Shown here: positions 8,989 through 19,115 of the stretch, piece by piece
How the letters are laid out: each line of letters opens with the position of its first letter
How positions within the stretch are numbered: position 1 is the stretch's first letter
Origin: CAVRGQ01 sp963720785
GTDB taxonomy: Bacteria > Actinomycetota > Acidimicrobiia > IMCC26256 > DASPTH01
DNA length: 64,000 nucleotides
Assembly: GCA_963720785.1 (NCBI GenBank)
Contig: CAVRGQ010000005.1
Coordinates: 682,001-746,000, forward strand
Direction of reading: 5' to 3'
The notes under the pieces: model-generated
The model's database searches: none
The model's input: the letters and a program-made list of their open reading frames with translations, nothing else
Told to the model about the DNA's origin: nothing
Position numbers and translations under genes: made by a program

Positions 8989-9563
8989 CAGCCCGCCTCC
9001 CCGGATCCTGAGGCCCCTGCTTCCACGGACTCCACGGACTCACCGCTGCGGCGGGCGAGCACGACCGCACCGACCACCGCGAGCACCAGGAGTGCGGCGG
9101 TGATTTCGAACGGCCAGAGGAAGTCGGTGAACAAGGAGCGGGCGACGCGCTCGACGTTGCCGCCGAGGTCGGCGCCGCCGCCGTGGATCGCGTGGGTGGT
9201 GCCCGAGGACGACGCACCCGTGGCCCACTGGTGACCGATGAGGAACACCACTTCGGCGAAGAGGATCACGCCCAGCGCGAGGGCGACCGGGCGCTGGAAC
9301 TTGAGCGGCTCCTCGACCGATTCCTTGCGGTCGACGCCGAGCAGCATGATCACGAAGAGGAACAGCACGACGATCGCCCCGGCGTACACGATGATCTGCA
9401 TCGCCACCAGGAGTGCGGCGCCGAGCTGCGCGAAGAAGATCGCCACGCTGATGAGGGTGACCACCAGCGACAGCGCGCAGTCCGCGGGGTTGCGCAACAG
9501 CACCACACCGAGCGCACCCGCGAGGGCGAGCGCCGCCGCCAGGAAGAAGATGAAGTACTCCAT
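8988..9563 (-). CDS. nuoJ: NADH-quinone oxidoreductase subunit J
   Basis: 191-residue membrane subunit with five hydrophobic helices. The hallmark third-helix motif reads IVYAGAIVVLFLFVIMLLGVD, the segment whose pi-bulge rearranges during turnover in complex I. The N-terminal helices contain NPADCALSL. The start is ATG 9563, two bases beyond the nuoI stop. The C-terminal tail (SGESVESVEAGASGSGEAG) is soluble and low in complexity. Confidence 0.96.
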   Translation of the reverse strand: MEYFIFFLAAALALAGALGVVLLRNPADCALSLVVTLISVAIFFAQLGAALLVAMQIIVYAGAIVVLFLFVIMLLGVDRKESVEEPLKFQRPVALALGVILFAEVVFLIGHQWATGASSSGTTHAIHGGGADLGGNVERVARSLFTDFLWPFEITAALLVLAVVGAVVLARRSGESVESVEAGASGSGEAG

Positions 9564-9565
9564 GG

Positions 9566-10252
9566 TTACTCGTCGACCCCGCCATGATCGTGGGCATCGT
9601 GTTCGCCTTCGACTGCTTCGCTCGCTGCGTCCGGGGACACCCCGGCCGCGGCCGCTCGCTCCGCGTCCCGCGTCTGTCCCTCTTCGGGGGCGCGCACGCC
9701 GAAGCCGAGTTCGCCCGACCAGCTGACGACGTTCTCGAACGCGGCCTGGCCCGAGGGCGACGTCGCGCGCATCCACTCGCTCGTGTCGTCGTCCTCGTGG
9801 CCCAGCCACAGCTCCCACGGCTGACGCCGGGCGCGGCCGTCGTCGCCGACGAGCAACTCGCTCTTGGTGTAGATCGCGTCCTCGCGGTTGGTGAACGAGA
9901 ACTCGAAGAGCTTCGTCTCCGTGATCGCCTCCGTGGGGCACGCCTCCACGCACATGTCGCAGTGGATGCACCGCAGGTAGTTGATCTCGTAGACGAAGCC
10001 GTAACGCTCACCGGGTGAGACCGGCGCGTCGGGCGGGTTGTCGGCGCCGCGCACGTAGATGCACTTCGCCGGGCACACGCCCGCGCACAGCTCGCAGCCG
10101 ATGCACTTCTCCATGCCGTCCTCGTAGCGGTTGAGGACGTGGCGACCGTGACGGCGCGGGGTGATCGGGCGCTTCTCCTTGGGGAAGTGCTCCGTGACCG
10201 TGCCCTTGCCCACCTGACGGAGGGTGACGGCGAACCCTTGCAGCAGCCCCAT
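9566..10252 (-). CDS. nuoI: NADH-quinone oxidoreductase subunit I (2x[4Fe-4S])
   Basis: 228-residue TYKY subunit with two 4Fe-4S motifs, CIGCELCAGVCPAKC and CIHCDMCVEACPTE, for clusters N6a and N6b, which pass electrons from the peripheral arm to NuoB. An amphipathic N-terminus (MGLLQGFAVTLRQVGKG) is typical of the membrane-facing end. The C-terminal ~50 residues are an added acidic/His tail (for example EHDAHDHGGVDE) beyond the usual family end. The start overlaps the nuoH stop by one base. Confidence 0.97.
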   Translation of the reverse strand: MGLLQGFAVTLRQVGKGTVTEHFPKEKRPITPRRHGRHVLNRYEDGMEKCIGCELCAGVCPAKCIYVRGADNPPDAPVSPGERYGFVYEINYLRCIHCDMCVEACPTEAITETKLFEFSFTNREDAIYTKSELLVGDDGRARRQPWELWLGHEDDDTSEWMRATSPSGQAAFENVVSWSGELGFGVRAPEEGQTRDAERAAAAGVSPDAASEAVEGEHDAHDHGGVDE

Positions 10253-11463
10253 CAGCGGATCTCCTCGACGAGCTCACGCTTCTTCGGCACCGAGAGGTAG
10301 AGGACCACCCCGACGATCAGCGCACCGACGACGGCGGCGGGCAGCACGACGTACATCGCCCAGCCCTCCTCCTTGCCGACGACGACGACGGCCGAGACCA
10401 TCACCCAGAGGAACGCGATCTCGATGAGGAACTTCCAGCCGAAGCTCATGAGCTGGTCGTAGCGGAGGCGCGGCAACGAGGCGCGCACCCAGACGGTGGC
10501 GAAGAGCAGCAGCAGGACCTTGAAGAAGAACCAGAACATCGGCATGACCCAGGCGTTGAACCAGCCGTTGGTGGCGAGGAAGCCGAGGCCGGGCCCGGAC
10601 GGGCCGCCGAAGAACAGCGTGACCGCGATCGCCGACATGGTGATGAGGTTCATGAACTCCGTCATCATGAAGATGGCGAAGCGGATGCCCGTGTACTCGG
10701 TGAGGAACCCACCGGTGAGTTCCTGCTCGGCCTCCACCATGTCGAACGGCGGGTGGTTGGTCTCCGCGATCGCGGCCATCACGAAGATCACCAGCGCGAC
10801 CACGGCGGGGAGCCAGTACCAGTCGCCGTTGAAGATCGACTCGATGCCGGTCCAGCCCTGCTGGTTCACGATGCCGCGGGTGGAGAGCGTGTTGGCCTGC
10901 ACCAGCACGCCGACGATCGCGAGGCCGAACGCGGCCTCGTAGCTGAGCAGCTGCGCGGACGCGCGCACGCCGCCGAGCAGCGGGTACTTGGAGCCCGACG
11001 ACCAGCCCGCGAGCATCACGCCGTAGAGGCCGATGCCCGACATGCACAGCAGCCACAGGATGCCGAACGGCAACTCGGCGCCCTGCAAGAACGTGCGGTG
11101 ACCGGCGATGGTGACCTCGCCGCCGAACGGCACGATCAGGAAGGCGAGGAAGGCCGGCGTGATCGCGAGGTAGGGCGCGAGCTTGAAGATCCGGCGGTCG
11201 GCGCTGTTCGGGATCGACTGCTCCTTGAAGAACAGCTTGATGCCGTCGGCGAGGGTCTGGAGCAGGCCGAAGGGCCCCGCGCGCGTGGGACCGACGCGGT
11301 TCTGCAACCGCGCGATCACCTTGCGCATGAACCAGATGTACATGAGCACCGACAGCAGGAGCAGGATGAAGACGAACAGCACCTTGCCGAGGATGATCAG
11401 GAACACGGTGAAGTCGATGTCACCGTCGTAGATGGGGTCGGTGAGGGCGAGCAGGAGGTTCAC
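10252..11463 (-). CDS. nuoH: NADH-quinone oxidoreductase subunit H
   Basis: 403-residue ND1/NuoH subunit with 8-9 membrane helices; it forms the quinone chamber together with NuoB and NuoD. Conserved segments are AEQELTGGFLTEYTGIRFA (acidic quinone-site loop), RLQNRVGPTRAGPFGLLQTLADGIKLFFKE, and WVRASLPRLRYDQLMSFGWKFL. It lies ten bases downstream of the nuoG stop. The C-terminus has a Lys/Arg-rich soluble end. Confidence 0.97.
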   Translation of the reverse strand: MNLLLALTDPIYDGDIDFTVFLIILGKVLFVFILLLLSVLMYIWFMRKVIARLQNRVGPTRAGPFGLLQTLADGIKLFFKEQSIPNSADRRIFKLAPYLAITPAFLAFLIVPFGGEVTIAGHRTFLQGAELPFGILWLLCMSGIGLYGVMLAGWSSGSKYPLLGGVRASAQLLSYEAAFGLAIVGVLVQANTLSTRGIVNQQGWTGIESIFNGDWYWLPAVVALVIFVMAAIAETNHPPFDMVEAEQELTGGFLTEYTGIRFAIFMMTEFMNLITMSAIAVTLFFGGPSGPGLGFLATNGWFNAWVMPMFWFFFKVLLLLFATVWVRASLPRLRYDQLMSFGWKFLIEIAFLWVMVSAVVVVGKEEGWAMYVVLPAAVVGALIVGVVLYLSVPKKRELVEEIR

Positions 11464-11473
11464 GAGCTTCTCC

Positions 11474-14204
11474 TCACCGCACCGTCTCGACGCGGAGCTC
11501 GGTGACCACGGATTCGATGTCGATCACGTCGGCCGCGCCCACCGTGCCGCCCTGGGCGAACGCGATGAACGCGGTGCCCGGCGCAGTGGCGGCGTCGGCC
11601 CGCACCGGCAGCGTGACCGTGCCACACGAACTGGTGACGCGTACGTCGTCACCCTCGGACTGCACGCCGATGCGGGCGAGGTCGTTGGGGTGGACGGTGA
11701 GCGATGCGCCGGGCGCGAGCGGCGCGATGCTCGGGCTCGACGCGGCGGTGCGTCCGGCGTCGTAGAGGGTGCGGGCGGCCACGAGGCGGAGACTGTACGC
11801 GTCGGGCGGCAGCGTGGCCGGGGCCGGTGCGGTGCGGTCCCACACGTGGAGCGCAGGCAGGGAGGGCGACGAGGTGGTCGGTGCCTCCGGTACGGCGGCT
11901 TCGTCGGCGTCGCCCTCGCCGTCACCGGCGGTGGTCGTGATGTCCGCCTCTTCCGCCGCCTCGAGCGTGGACGGCGCGATGGGCTCCCACGAGGGGCCGC
12001 TGGCGAAGGCCTTGGGCGCCTCGAAGACGAGCTCGTCGGGGTGCTCGGCGATCGGCAGCACCGCGCCGTCGCGCGCCCGGCGCAACAACTCGGGCGTGAC
12101 GCCCTGGTGGGCCGGGGCGACCCGGGCGATCTCCTCCTGCACCTCCTCCACGGAGTACAGGCCGAAGTCGGTGCCGAGGCGCGCCGCGAGCTCGGCCGCG
12201 ATGCGCCAGTCGTCCATCGTGGTGCCCTCGGGCGTGATGAGCCAGCGCGAGGCGCTGCACCCGCCCTTCGAGGTTGGTGCTGCTGCCCGACTTCTCGCCC
12301 CACACCGTGGTGGGCAGGAACACGTCGGCGTTCACCGCGGCATCGGCGCAGAACGCGCCTACCGCCACGAGGAAACCGACGCCGTCGAGCCCCGAGCGGG
12401 AGCGGATGCGGTCGGGGTAGTCCTCGAGCACGTCGGCGCCGAGCAGGACCAGCGCCGAGATGGTGCCGGCCGAAGCGGCGGTGAGGATGCCCGAGGTGTC
12501 GAGCCCACGCTCGGTGGGCGCGGAACCCCACGCCGCGGTGTAGTGCTCACGGCCGGCGTCGAGGGTGACGCGCCCGGGCAGGAAGCCCGGGGCGAGGCCG
12601 AGGTCGAGCGCGCCGCGCACGTTGCCCCGGCGCAGCGCCGAGAGGAACTTCACGTTCGGCAGCGCCGCGAGTGCAGCCGCCGCCTGCAGGATCGCGGCCG
12701 GCGACTCGGCCACCGACTGGCGACCGAGGATCACGACGATGTCGCCCTCGCGACCGTCGAACGCCTGCGCAGCCTTCTCGAGCGACGCGCTGCCCGAAGC
12801 GGTGACCCCGCCGGCGAGCGCGTAGGCGAGCTGCTCGGTGATCGTGCCGGCATCTCCCGGCGCGTGCCGCAACACTGCCGCGACATCGGCCTCGAGTCCG
12901 GTGGCCCGCGGCGCGATCTCGATCACGGGCACCTGCAGCTCCACCGCGGCGCAGCGCACGCGCAGGTGCAGGACCGGTAGCTCTTCCTTGAGGTCGGGCG
13001 CGAGCAGGATGATCCCGGCGGCGCGCTCGACGTCGGCGATGGTCGCACGCGGCAGGCCGAGCACGACCTCGGCCGGGAGGCCGTCGCCGAGCTGGGCGTC
13101 GACGTTGTCGGTGCCGAGCACGCCTTTGGCGAGCTTGGCCCACACGTAGGCGTCCTCGTTGGTGCCGCGCGCGCCGCCGATCACCGCGACCGACTGCGGA
13201 CCGTGGTCGTCGCGAGCGCGGCGGAGGCCTTCGGCCGCGGCGTCGAGCGCTTCGGGCCACGACACTTCCACGAGCTCGCCGTTCTTGCGCACCATCGGCA
13301 CGCGCACGCGGTCGTCGGAGTGCACCCACTCGTAGCCGTAGCGGCCCTTGTCGCAGAGCCAACCCTGGTTGACCGGCTCGGAGTCGACCCCGAGGAGGCG
13401 CACGATGCGGTTCGACGTGGACTGCAGCGCACCACGGCACCCGACCGAACAGGTGGTGCAGGAGGTCTCGACCGACTGGAGGTCCCACGGGCGTGCCCGG
13501 AAGCGGTAGCTGCTCGCGGTGAGCGCGCCGACCGGGCAGATCTGCACCGTGTTGCCCGAGAAGTAGGAGGAGAACGGCTCGTCGGGGAAGGTGGTGACGT
13601 AGGTGTTGCCGCCCCGGCCACCGAAGCTGATGAGCGGGTCGCCGCCGATCTCCTCGGCGAAGCGCGTGCAGCGGCCGCACTGGATGCACCGCTCGCGGTC
13701 GAGCAGCACGAGGTCGCTGATCGGGATCGGCTTCTCGAAGTGCCGCTTCTCCTCGACGAAGCGTGACTCGCCGGGACCGAACGCGAGCGTCTGGTCCTGC
13801 AGCGGGCACTCGCCGCCGCGGTCGCACACCGGGCAGTCGAGCGGGTGGTTGATGAGCAGGAACTCGAGCACGCCGTCCTGGACGGCCTTGACGTTGTCGG
13901 ACTGCGTGTTGACGACCATGCCGTCGGAGACGGGCGTGGCGCACGAGATCTGCATGCCGCGCATGCCCTCGACCTCGACGAGACACATGCGGCACATGCC
14001 GACCGGCTTCATGCGCTCGTGCCAGCAGAACCGCGGGATGTAGGACCCGTGCTCCTGGGCGACCTTGATCAGCAACTCGCCGCGCGGCGCCTGCACCGTC
14101 TTGCCGTCGATGGTGACAGTGACGACGTCGGGACCGGGCGCGACCGGGATCACGTACCGCTGGTTCGACGGCCACTGGCTCATGGGGACTGCGTCAGTAC
14201 TCAT
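11474..14204 (-). CDS. nuoG: NADH-quinone oxidoreductase subunit G (frameshifted in this sequence)
   Basis: Large iron-sulfur subunit of the peripheral arm, about 909 residues if corrected. The N-terminal part has the [2Fe-2S] ligands in CWHERMKPVGMCRMC and the 4Fe-4S ligands in CPVCDRGGECPLQ and CIQCGRCTRF; the molybdopterin-oxidoreductase-like domain begins near CTTCSVGCRG. The reading frame runs from ATG 14204 (ATGA overlap with nuoF) to about 12255. There NLEGRVQRLA leaves frame, and the conserved continuation ITPEGTTMDDWRIAAELA resumes one frame over and ends at 11474. One extra base near 12250-12262 explains this. I infer a sequence error, because the flanking operon is intact. Confidence 0.92.
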
Positions 14205-15526
14205 ACCGCCGCTCGCACCTCGATCGAACCCCGGCGCGCCGCGTCGGCCGCAAGGCGCTCCTTGATCTCGTCGTACCAGTAGTTGCGCAGACTCACGACC
14301 GGCGACATCGTCGACGGGCCGAGCTGGCAGATGGTGGTCATCCCCGGCGGCCACGAGAGGCCGGGCGCCAGGTTGTTGCCGAAGCCGAGGAGGAGATCCA
14401 TGTCCTCGGGGCGGCCGTAGCCGTGGGCCATCCGGTAGAGGACCTTCTCGATCCAGCCGGAGCCCTCACGACACGGCGTGCACTTGCCACACGACTCGTG
14501 GGCGAAGAACTTCGAGAGCCGCCACGCGACGAGCAGCGGGTCGACGGTCTCGTCGAACACCATGATCGCCCCGGAGCCGAGCATCGTCTTGAGCTCGCTC
14601 TGCACGGAGTCCATGTCGAGCGGCGCGTCGAGGTGCTCCTCGCGCAGCCACGGAGCGGATGCGCCACCGGGGATGAAGAAACCGAGCTCCTTGCCACCCT
14701 TGACGCCGCCCGCGAGGCCGTAGATCAGCTCGCGAAAGGTGGTGCCGAGCTCGATCTCGTAGTTGCCGGGCTTCTCGACGTTGCCCGACACGGAGAAGAT
14801 GCGGGTGCCCGTGGAGCGGTTGACGCCCATCGACGCGTACCACTCACCACCCTTGTTGATGATGTGTGGCACCGTCGACATCGTCTCGATGTTGTTGACG
14901 ATCGTGGGCGCGGCGTACACGCCCTGCACCGCCGGGAACGGCGGCTTGATTCGCGGCATCGCGCGCTCGCCCTCGAGGCTCGAGAGCAGGCCCGTCTCGT
15001 CGCCGGCGATGTAGCAACCGGCGCCGCGGTGCAGGATGATCTCGAGGTCGTAGCCCGACCCGAGGATGTCCTTGCCGACGAAGCCGCGGTCGTAGGCCTC
15101 CTGCAGCGCCTTGCCCAGGCGCTCGGCGCCGAGACCGAACTCGCCGCGCAGGTAGATGAACGCGTGGTGCGCCTGGATCGCGAACACGGTGATGATCACG
15201 CCCTCGATCAACTGGTGCGGGTCGCCCTCCACCAGCATGTGGTCCTTGAAGGTGGACGGCTCGCCCTCGTCGCCGTTGACCGCGAGGTAGCGCGGGAAGA
15301 CGTCCTTCGGCAGGAAGGACCACTTCTGGCCGGTGCCGAAGCCCGCGCCGCCGCGGCCGCGCAGACCGGAGGTGGTGACCTCGGCGACGATGGCGTCGGG
15401 GGCCATCGTGAGCGCCTTGCGCAGCGCGTCGTAGGCACCGTTCCCGAGTGCGGCCTCGATCGTGAAGGAGTCGTCGGGGCGTTCCCGCAGGAACTTGGTG
15501 ACGACGCGGAGCTCCTGTGCTGCCAT
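14201..15526 (-). CDS. nuoF: NADH-quinone oxidoreductase subunit F (NADH/FMN-binding)
   Basis: 441-residue flavoprotein that oxidises NADH. The NADH/FMN site appears as SGLRGRGGAGFGTGQKW, followed by NGDEGEPSTFKD and GAGCYIAGDETGLLSSLEG. The C-terminal 4Fe-4S (N3) ligands are in ESCGKCTPCREG plus a later cysteine in MTTICQLG. ATG 15526 is chosen because the protein then starts at the normal family N-terminus and because an alternative nuoE frame ends exactly there in TGATG. The stop overlaps the nuoG start. Confidence 0.97.
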   Translation of the reverse strand: MAAQELRVVTKFLRERPDDSFTIEAALGNGAYDALRKALTMAPDAIVAEVTTSGLRGRGGAGFGTGQKWSFLPKDVFPRYLAVNGDEGEPSTFKDHMLVEGDPHQLIEGVIITVFAIQAHHAFIYLRGEFGLGAERLGKALQEAYDRGFVGKDILGSGYDLEIILHRGAGCYIAGDETGLLSSLEGERAMPRIKPPFPAVQGVYAAPTIVNNIETMSTVPHIINKGGEWYASMGVNRSTGTRIFSVSGNVEKPGNYEIELGTTFRELIYGLAGGVKGGKELGFFIPGGASAPWLREEHLDAPLDMDSVQSELKTMLGSGAIMVFDETVDPLLVAWRLSKFFAHESCGKCTPCREGSGWIEKVLYRMAHGYGRPEDMDLLLGFGNNLAPGLSWPPGMTTICQLGPSTMSPVVSLRNYWYDEIKERLAADAARRGSIEVRAAV

Positions 15527-15557
15527 CAGGCCGTGCCTCCGCTCGAACCGGCCGACT

Positions 15558-16052
15558 TCAGGGAGCTGATCGCGGTGCCGGAGATCGTCGCGCGACGCGG
15601 TCGCCGCGCTTGTACGCCTCGATGAGCTCGACCGCGGTGTCGCCCGTGAGCGGACCGTGGAACTCGTAGTTGACCTGAAGCACCGGCGCGAGGTCGCACG
15701 CGGCAATGCACTCGACCTCTTCGACGGTGACGTCGGGGTCGTCGGCGTAGTGGTCCGCGAGGTGCGTGAGCAGATCGGGACCGCCGTTGACCAGGCAGCT
15801 CACGTTCGTGCACACCGACACGAGGAGCTTGCCGACCGGCTCGCGCTTGAACATCGTGTAGAAGCTGCACGTGCCCAGCACCAACGCGGGCGTGAGGTCG
15901 AGCAGCTCCGCCACCTCCTCGATCGCGTCGGGGGTGACGTAGCCGTCCTGGTCCTGCGCGAGGTGCAGGAGCGGGAGCACGGCAGACTTCTTCTGCGGGT
16001 ACCGCGCCAGGATCTCGCGCGCGGTCTCGAGGTTGGACGGGCTGAACGGCAC
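15558..16052 (-). CDS. nuoE: NADH-quinone oxidoreductase subunit E ([2Fe-2S]); C-terminus possibly frameshifted
   Basis: 164-residue thioredoxin-fold subunit of the NADH dehydrogenase module. The N1a [2Fe-2S] ligands are visible as CTNVSC and CIAACDLAP. It starts at GTG 16052, overlapping the nuoD stop. As read, it stops at 15558, leaving a gap before nuoF. In another frame the end reads ATISGTAISSLKSAGSSGG and stops in a TGATG overlap with the nuoF ATG, matching the coupling seen elsewhere in this operon. A single-base deletion near 15600 may therefore have altered the last 10-15 codons. The functional core is unaffected. Confidence 0.93.
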   Translation of the reverse strand: MPFSPSNLETAREILARYPQKKSAVLPLLHLAQDQDGYVTPDAIEEVAELLDLTPALVLGTCSFYTMFKREPVGKLLVSVCTNVSCLVNGGPDLLTHLADHYADDPDVTVEEVECIAACDLAPVLQVNYEFHGPLTGDTAVELIEAYKRGDRVARRSPAPRSAP

Positions 16053-17365
16053 TAGCGGTCGACCTCCCCCATGATCGGGTCGATGCTCGACACGATCGCC
16101 ACGGCGTCGGCGAACATGCAGCCGGGCACCATCGCATCCATCGACTGGAGGTTGTAGAAGGACGGGCCGCGAATGTGCATGCGCACCGGCTTCGGTGATC
16201 CGTCGGACACGATGTAGCAACCGATCTCGCCCCGGGGCGACTCGACCACCGAGTAGGTCTCGCCCGGCGGGACGCGGAAGCCCTCCGTGAAGAGCTTGAA
16301 GTGGTGGATGAGCGCCTCCATCGACTCGTCGATGCGAGCGCGCGGCGGCGGGGTGACCTTGCGGTCCTGGATGCGGTAGTCGCCCTTCGGCATCTTGGCG
16401 ACGCACTGGCGCACGATCTTCACCGACTCGAGGATCTCGTAGAGACGGATCTGGTAGCGGTCGAAGACGTCGCCGTTGGGCGTGTAGATCACGTCGAAGT
16501 CGACGTCGTCGTACGCGAGGTACGGCTGCGCGCGGCGCAGGTCCCAGGCGAAGCCGGTGGAGCGCAGGATCGGGCCGGTGGCGCCGAGCGCGAGCGCCTC
16601 CTCGGTGGTGATCACGCCCACGCCGACAGTGCGCTCACGGAAGATCGGGTTGTCGGTGAGCAGCTCGTCGTACTCCGACACGCCCTCCTCGACGAGGTCG
16701 CAGAGGCCGAGCACGTCGTCCTCCCACCCGTCGGGCAGGTCGGCGGCGACGCCGCCGGGACGGATGTAGTTGTGGTTCATGCGCAGACCGGTGATCTGCT
16801 CGAGCACACGCAGCGCGCGCTCGCGCTCACGCCAGCCGTAGATCATCATCGAGAGCGCGCCGACGTCCATGCCGTTGGTGGCCTGGAAGAGCAGGTGCGA
16901 CGACATGCGGTTCAGCTCGACCATGAGCATGCGGATCCACGTGGCGCGCTCGGGCAGCTCGAGGTCGAGGAGCTGCTCCACCGCGAGCGAGAACACCAGC
17001 TCGTTGGACAGCGGCGACGCGTAGTCCATGCGGGTGACGTTCGTGCAGCCCTGCACGTACGACAGGTCCTCACCGGTCTTCTCCATGCCGGTGTGCAGAT
17101 AGCCGATGACCGGCTTGGCGCGCAGCACCGTCTCGCCGTTGAGCTCCATCATGATGCGCAGCACGCCGTGGGTGGACGGGTGTTGCGGCCCCATGTTGAT
17201 GATCATGGTGTCGTCGCGGTCGGGCCACGGGCCGCCCGTCAACACCAATTCCTTCTCGGCCGCGTCGCCGGTGAGGGGCTGCAGCAGCTGCGCGCCCTCG
17301 TCGGTCTGCGCCTCGAGCCGCCGTTGCTCGGCGTTCTGGTCGGAGGTCTCGATCCGTTCGCTCAT
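16052..17365 (-). CDS. nuoD: NADH-quinone oxidoreductase subunit D
   Basis: 437-residue 49-kDa subunit, homologous to the hydrogenase large subunit, which forms the quinone-binding cavity with NuoB. The loop NMGPQHPSTHGVLR is present with its quinone-site histidine, and the C-terminal end ASIDPIMGEVDR is canonical. The N-terminus carries a ~35-residue variable extension. It is a separate gene and not fused to nuoC. The stop overlaps nuoE. Confidence 0.97.
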   Translation of the reverse strand: MSERIETSDQNAEQRRLEAQTDEGAQLLQPLTGDAAEKELVLTGGPWPDRDDTMIINMGPQHPSTHGVLRIMMELNGETVLRAKPVIGYLHTGMEKTGEDLSYVQGCTNVTRMDYASPLSNELVFSLAVEQLLDLELPERATWIRMLMVELNRMSSHLLFQATNGMDVGALSMMIYGWRERERALRVLEQITGLRMNHNYIRPGGVAADLPDGWEDDVLGLCDLVEEGVSEYDELLTDNPIFRERTVGVGVITTEEALALGATGPILRSTGFAWDLRRAQPYLAYDDVDFDVIYTPNGDVFDRYQIRLYEILESVKIVRQCVAKMPKGDYRIQDRKVTPPPRARIDESMEALIHHFKLFTEGFRVPPGETYSVVESPRGEIGCYIVSDGSPKPVRMHIRGPSFYNLQSMDAMVPGCMFADAVAIVSSIDPIMGEVDR

Positions 17366-17384
17366 GCTTCGCTCACGAATGCAC

Positions 17385-17948
17385 TCATCGGGGGCTCGGG
17401 TCGCCCTTGAACGTCACGGGCACCCGGGCCGGCGCGTCGTCCTTGCGCAGCGGGTGATCGGGCCAGTCGTCGGGCATCAGGATGCGGGTGAGTTCGGGAT
17501 GTCCCTCGAAGGTGATGCCGTAGAGGTCCCAGACCTCGCGCTCGGGGAACGACATGCCGGCCCAGAGGTCGACCAGGCTCGCGATCGTGGTGTCGTCGGC
17601 CGGCACCTGCGCGATCACGCGGATACGGCGGTTGCGCGGGTGGGAGAGGTAATTGGCCACGACCTCGAACCGCTCCGGCGCGACGCCGTCGGGGAGGAAG
17701 CGCGCCTCGTCGACGAGGTGGTCGACCGCGGTGACGTCCATGCACTGCGTGAAGCGCTCGCTGTCGCGCAGGAACACCGCGACCTCGTGCCATGACTCGC
17801 GCGCGACGTGCACGACCGCCTGGCCGTGCGAGTCGACGAACACCGTGCCGGGGAACTGCTCCACGACCGCGGCCGCGACCTCGTCGCCGATCGGCACGGG
17901 CGCGACCTCTTGTTCGTCTTCGGGAGCCTGGGCTGCTTCGTCGGGCAT
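17385..17948 (-). CDS. nuoC: NADH-quinone oxidoreductase subunit C (main operon)
   Basis: 187-residue 30-kDa subunit. The family signature ERE.WDLYGI.FEGHP.L.RILMPDDWPDHPLRKD is recognisable near the C-terminus. I chose ATG 17948, which gives an acidic N-terminal leader (PDEAAQAPEDEQE). It lies 16 bases downstream of nuoB and 19 bases upstream of nuoD. Confidence 0.96.
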   Translation of the reverse strand: MPDEAAQAPEDEQEVAPVPIGDEVAAAVVEQFPGTVFVDSHGQAVVHVARESWHEVAVFLRDSERFTQCMDVTAVDHLVDEARFLPDGVAPERFEVVANYLSHPRNRRIRVIAQVPADDTTIASLVDLWAGMSFPEREVWDLYGITFEGHPELTRILMPDDWPDHPLRKDDAPARVPVTFKGDPSPR

Positions 17949-17964
17949 CGCGCGCTCGGGTCCC

Positions 17965-18507
17965 TCAGACCGCCGACGGGGTGCCGTCGAGCTGGTCGAT
18001 CGTGATCCCGGCCCCACCGCTACGGGAGGTGGCGCGGCGCTTCATGATCTCGCCGCTCTTGATCTCGTCGCCGAGGGTCAGGATGCCGTGCATGAGCGTC
18101 TCGGGCCCGGGCGGGCAGCCCGGCACGTAGACGTCGACGGGGACGATCTGGTCGACACCCTGCACGATCGCGTAGTTGTTGAACATGCCGCCGCTGCTCG
18201 CGCAGACGCCCATGGAGATGACCCACTTGGGCTCGACCATCTGGTCGTAGACCTGGCGCAGCACCGGTGCCATCTTCTGGCTGACGCGCCCGGCGACGAT
18301 CATGAGGTCGGCCTGACGCGGGCTCGCCCGGAAGATCTCCATGCCCCACCGCGAGAGGTCGTAGTGCGCGGCGCCGGCGGCCATCATCTCGATCGCGCAG
18401 CAGGCGAGGCCGAAGGTGGCGGGCCACACCGAGTTGCGCTGGGCCCACTTGACGAGGTCTTCCACCTTCCCCGTGAGGAAATTGTGCGGAACGGCTTCGA
18501 GCCCCAT
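17965..18507 (-). CDS. nuoB: NADH-quinone oxidoreductase subunit B (main operon)
   Basis: 180-residue N2-cluster subunit with ligands in LACCAIEMM, GVCASSGG and PGCPPGPE. The start ATG 18507 immediately follows the nuoA stop. The C-terminus carries a ~25-residue Arg/Ser/Gly tail. Compared with the copy at 201-728 it has a different GVCASSGGMFNNY loop, so the two copies are old paralogues. Confidence 0.97.
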   Translation of the reverse strand: MGLEAVPHNFLTGKVEDLVKWAQRNSVWPATFGLACCAIEMMAAGAAHYDLSRWGMEIFRASPRQADLMIVAGRVSQKMAPVLRQVYDQMVEPKWVISMGVCASSGGMFNNYAIVQGVDQIVPVDVYVPGCPPGPETLMHGILTLGDEIKSGEIMKRRATSRSGGAGITIDQLDGTPSAV

Positions 18508-18987
18508 CTACGCAGCCCTCTCGGAGTCGTCGCGTGCGGCGGTGGCCAGGTCGGCCGGGTCGAGTCCCTCGCGCCCCGGCGCACCCGCGGCGCGCAGGAT
18601 GGTGGTGCCGGCACGCGAGACGACCTGCTTGATCGGTCCCCAGTCGAGCGCGCCGGTGGAGAGGAGGTACGCGAAGGGCACGAGGAGCACGAGCAGGAAG
18701 AAACCCATGACCAACAAGCCGTACGCGCCCAGCGAGCGCAGCACCGTGGTGAACGGATAGAGGAAGATGATCTCCACGTCGAGGACGATGAAGGCCATCG
18801 CGACCAGGTAGAACTTCACCGGGAAGCGCTCGGCCGGCTCGTACTCGGGGACGATGCCGCACTCGTACGGAGCTTCCTTCGCGGAGGTGGGCCGCCGCGG
18901 GGCGAGATAGGTGGACGCCACGAACGAGCCTGCCGCGAACAGGAATACGAGCACGATCATGATGAGGATCGGCAGGTACACGGACAC
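18508..18987 (-). CDS. nuoA: NADH-quinone oxidoreductase subunit A (main operon)
   Basis: About 159-residue, three-helix subunit that opens the nuoA-N operon. It contains the conserved EAPYECGI loop and RFPVKFYLVAMAFIVLDVEI. I place the start at GTG 18987, about 9 bases after a purine-rich AAGGGGAG site; an upstream in-frame GTG at 19008 would add seven residues. Relative to the 120-residue copy at 719-1081 it has a C-terminal extension of ~40 polar residues. The upstream gap to 19115 holds no gene and presumably contains the operon promoter, which I could not place confidently. Confidence 0.95.
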   Translation of the reverse strand: MSVYLPILIMIVLVFLFAAGSFVASTYLAPRRPTSAKEAPYECGIVPEYEPAERFPVKFYLVAMAFIVLDVEIIFLYPFTTVLRSLGAYGLLVMGFFLLVLLVPFAYLLSTGALDWGPIKQVVSRAGTTILRAAGAPGREGLDPADLATAARDDSERAA

Positions 18988-19115
18988 GCCCGGGCTCCCC
19001 TTCCACACGCCCCGGCTACACAGCTCGGCGGCGTTGCTACGGCGTACTTCGCGCGCAGGCTATCCGAACCGTGCGCCACGATGCCTGCTCGTGCAACGGG
19101 TTTGCGCGTGTGGGA

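Noticed and set aside
3496..9103. Long plus-strand reading frames (522, 532 and 822 codons) opposite nuoN, nuoM and nuoL
   Set aside because: They are antisense to strongly conserved membrane subunits, rich in Arg/His/Asp/Glu with no recognisable domain, and are explained by high GC content lacking stops.
11474..14204. nuoG as a pseudogene
   Set aside because: Both halves are well conserved, the operon is intact and a single base restores the frame; consistent with the window-wide indel pattern.
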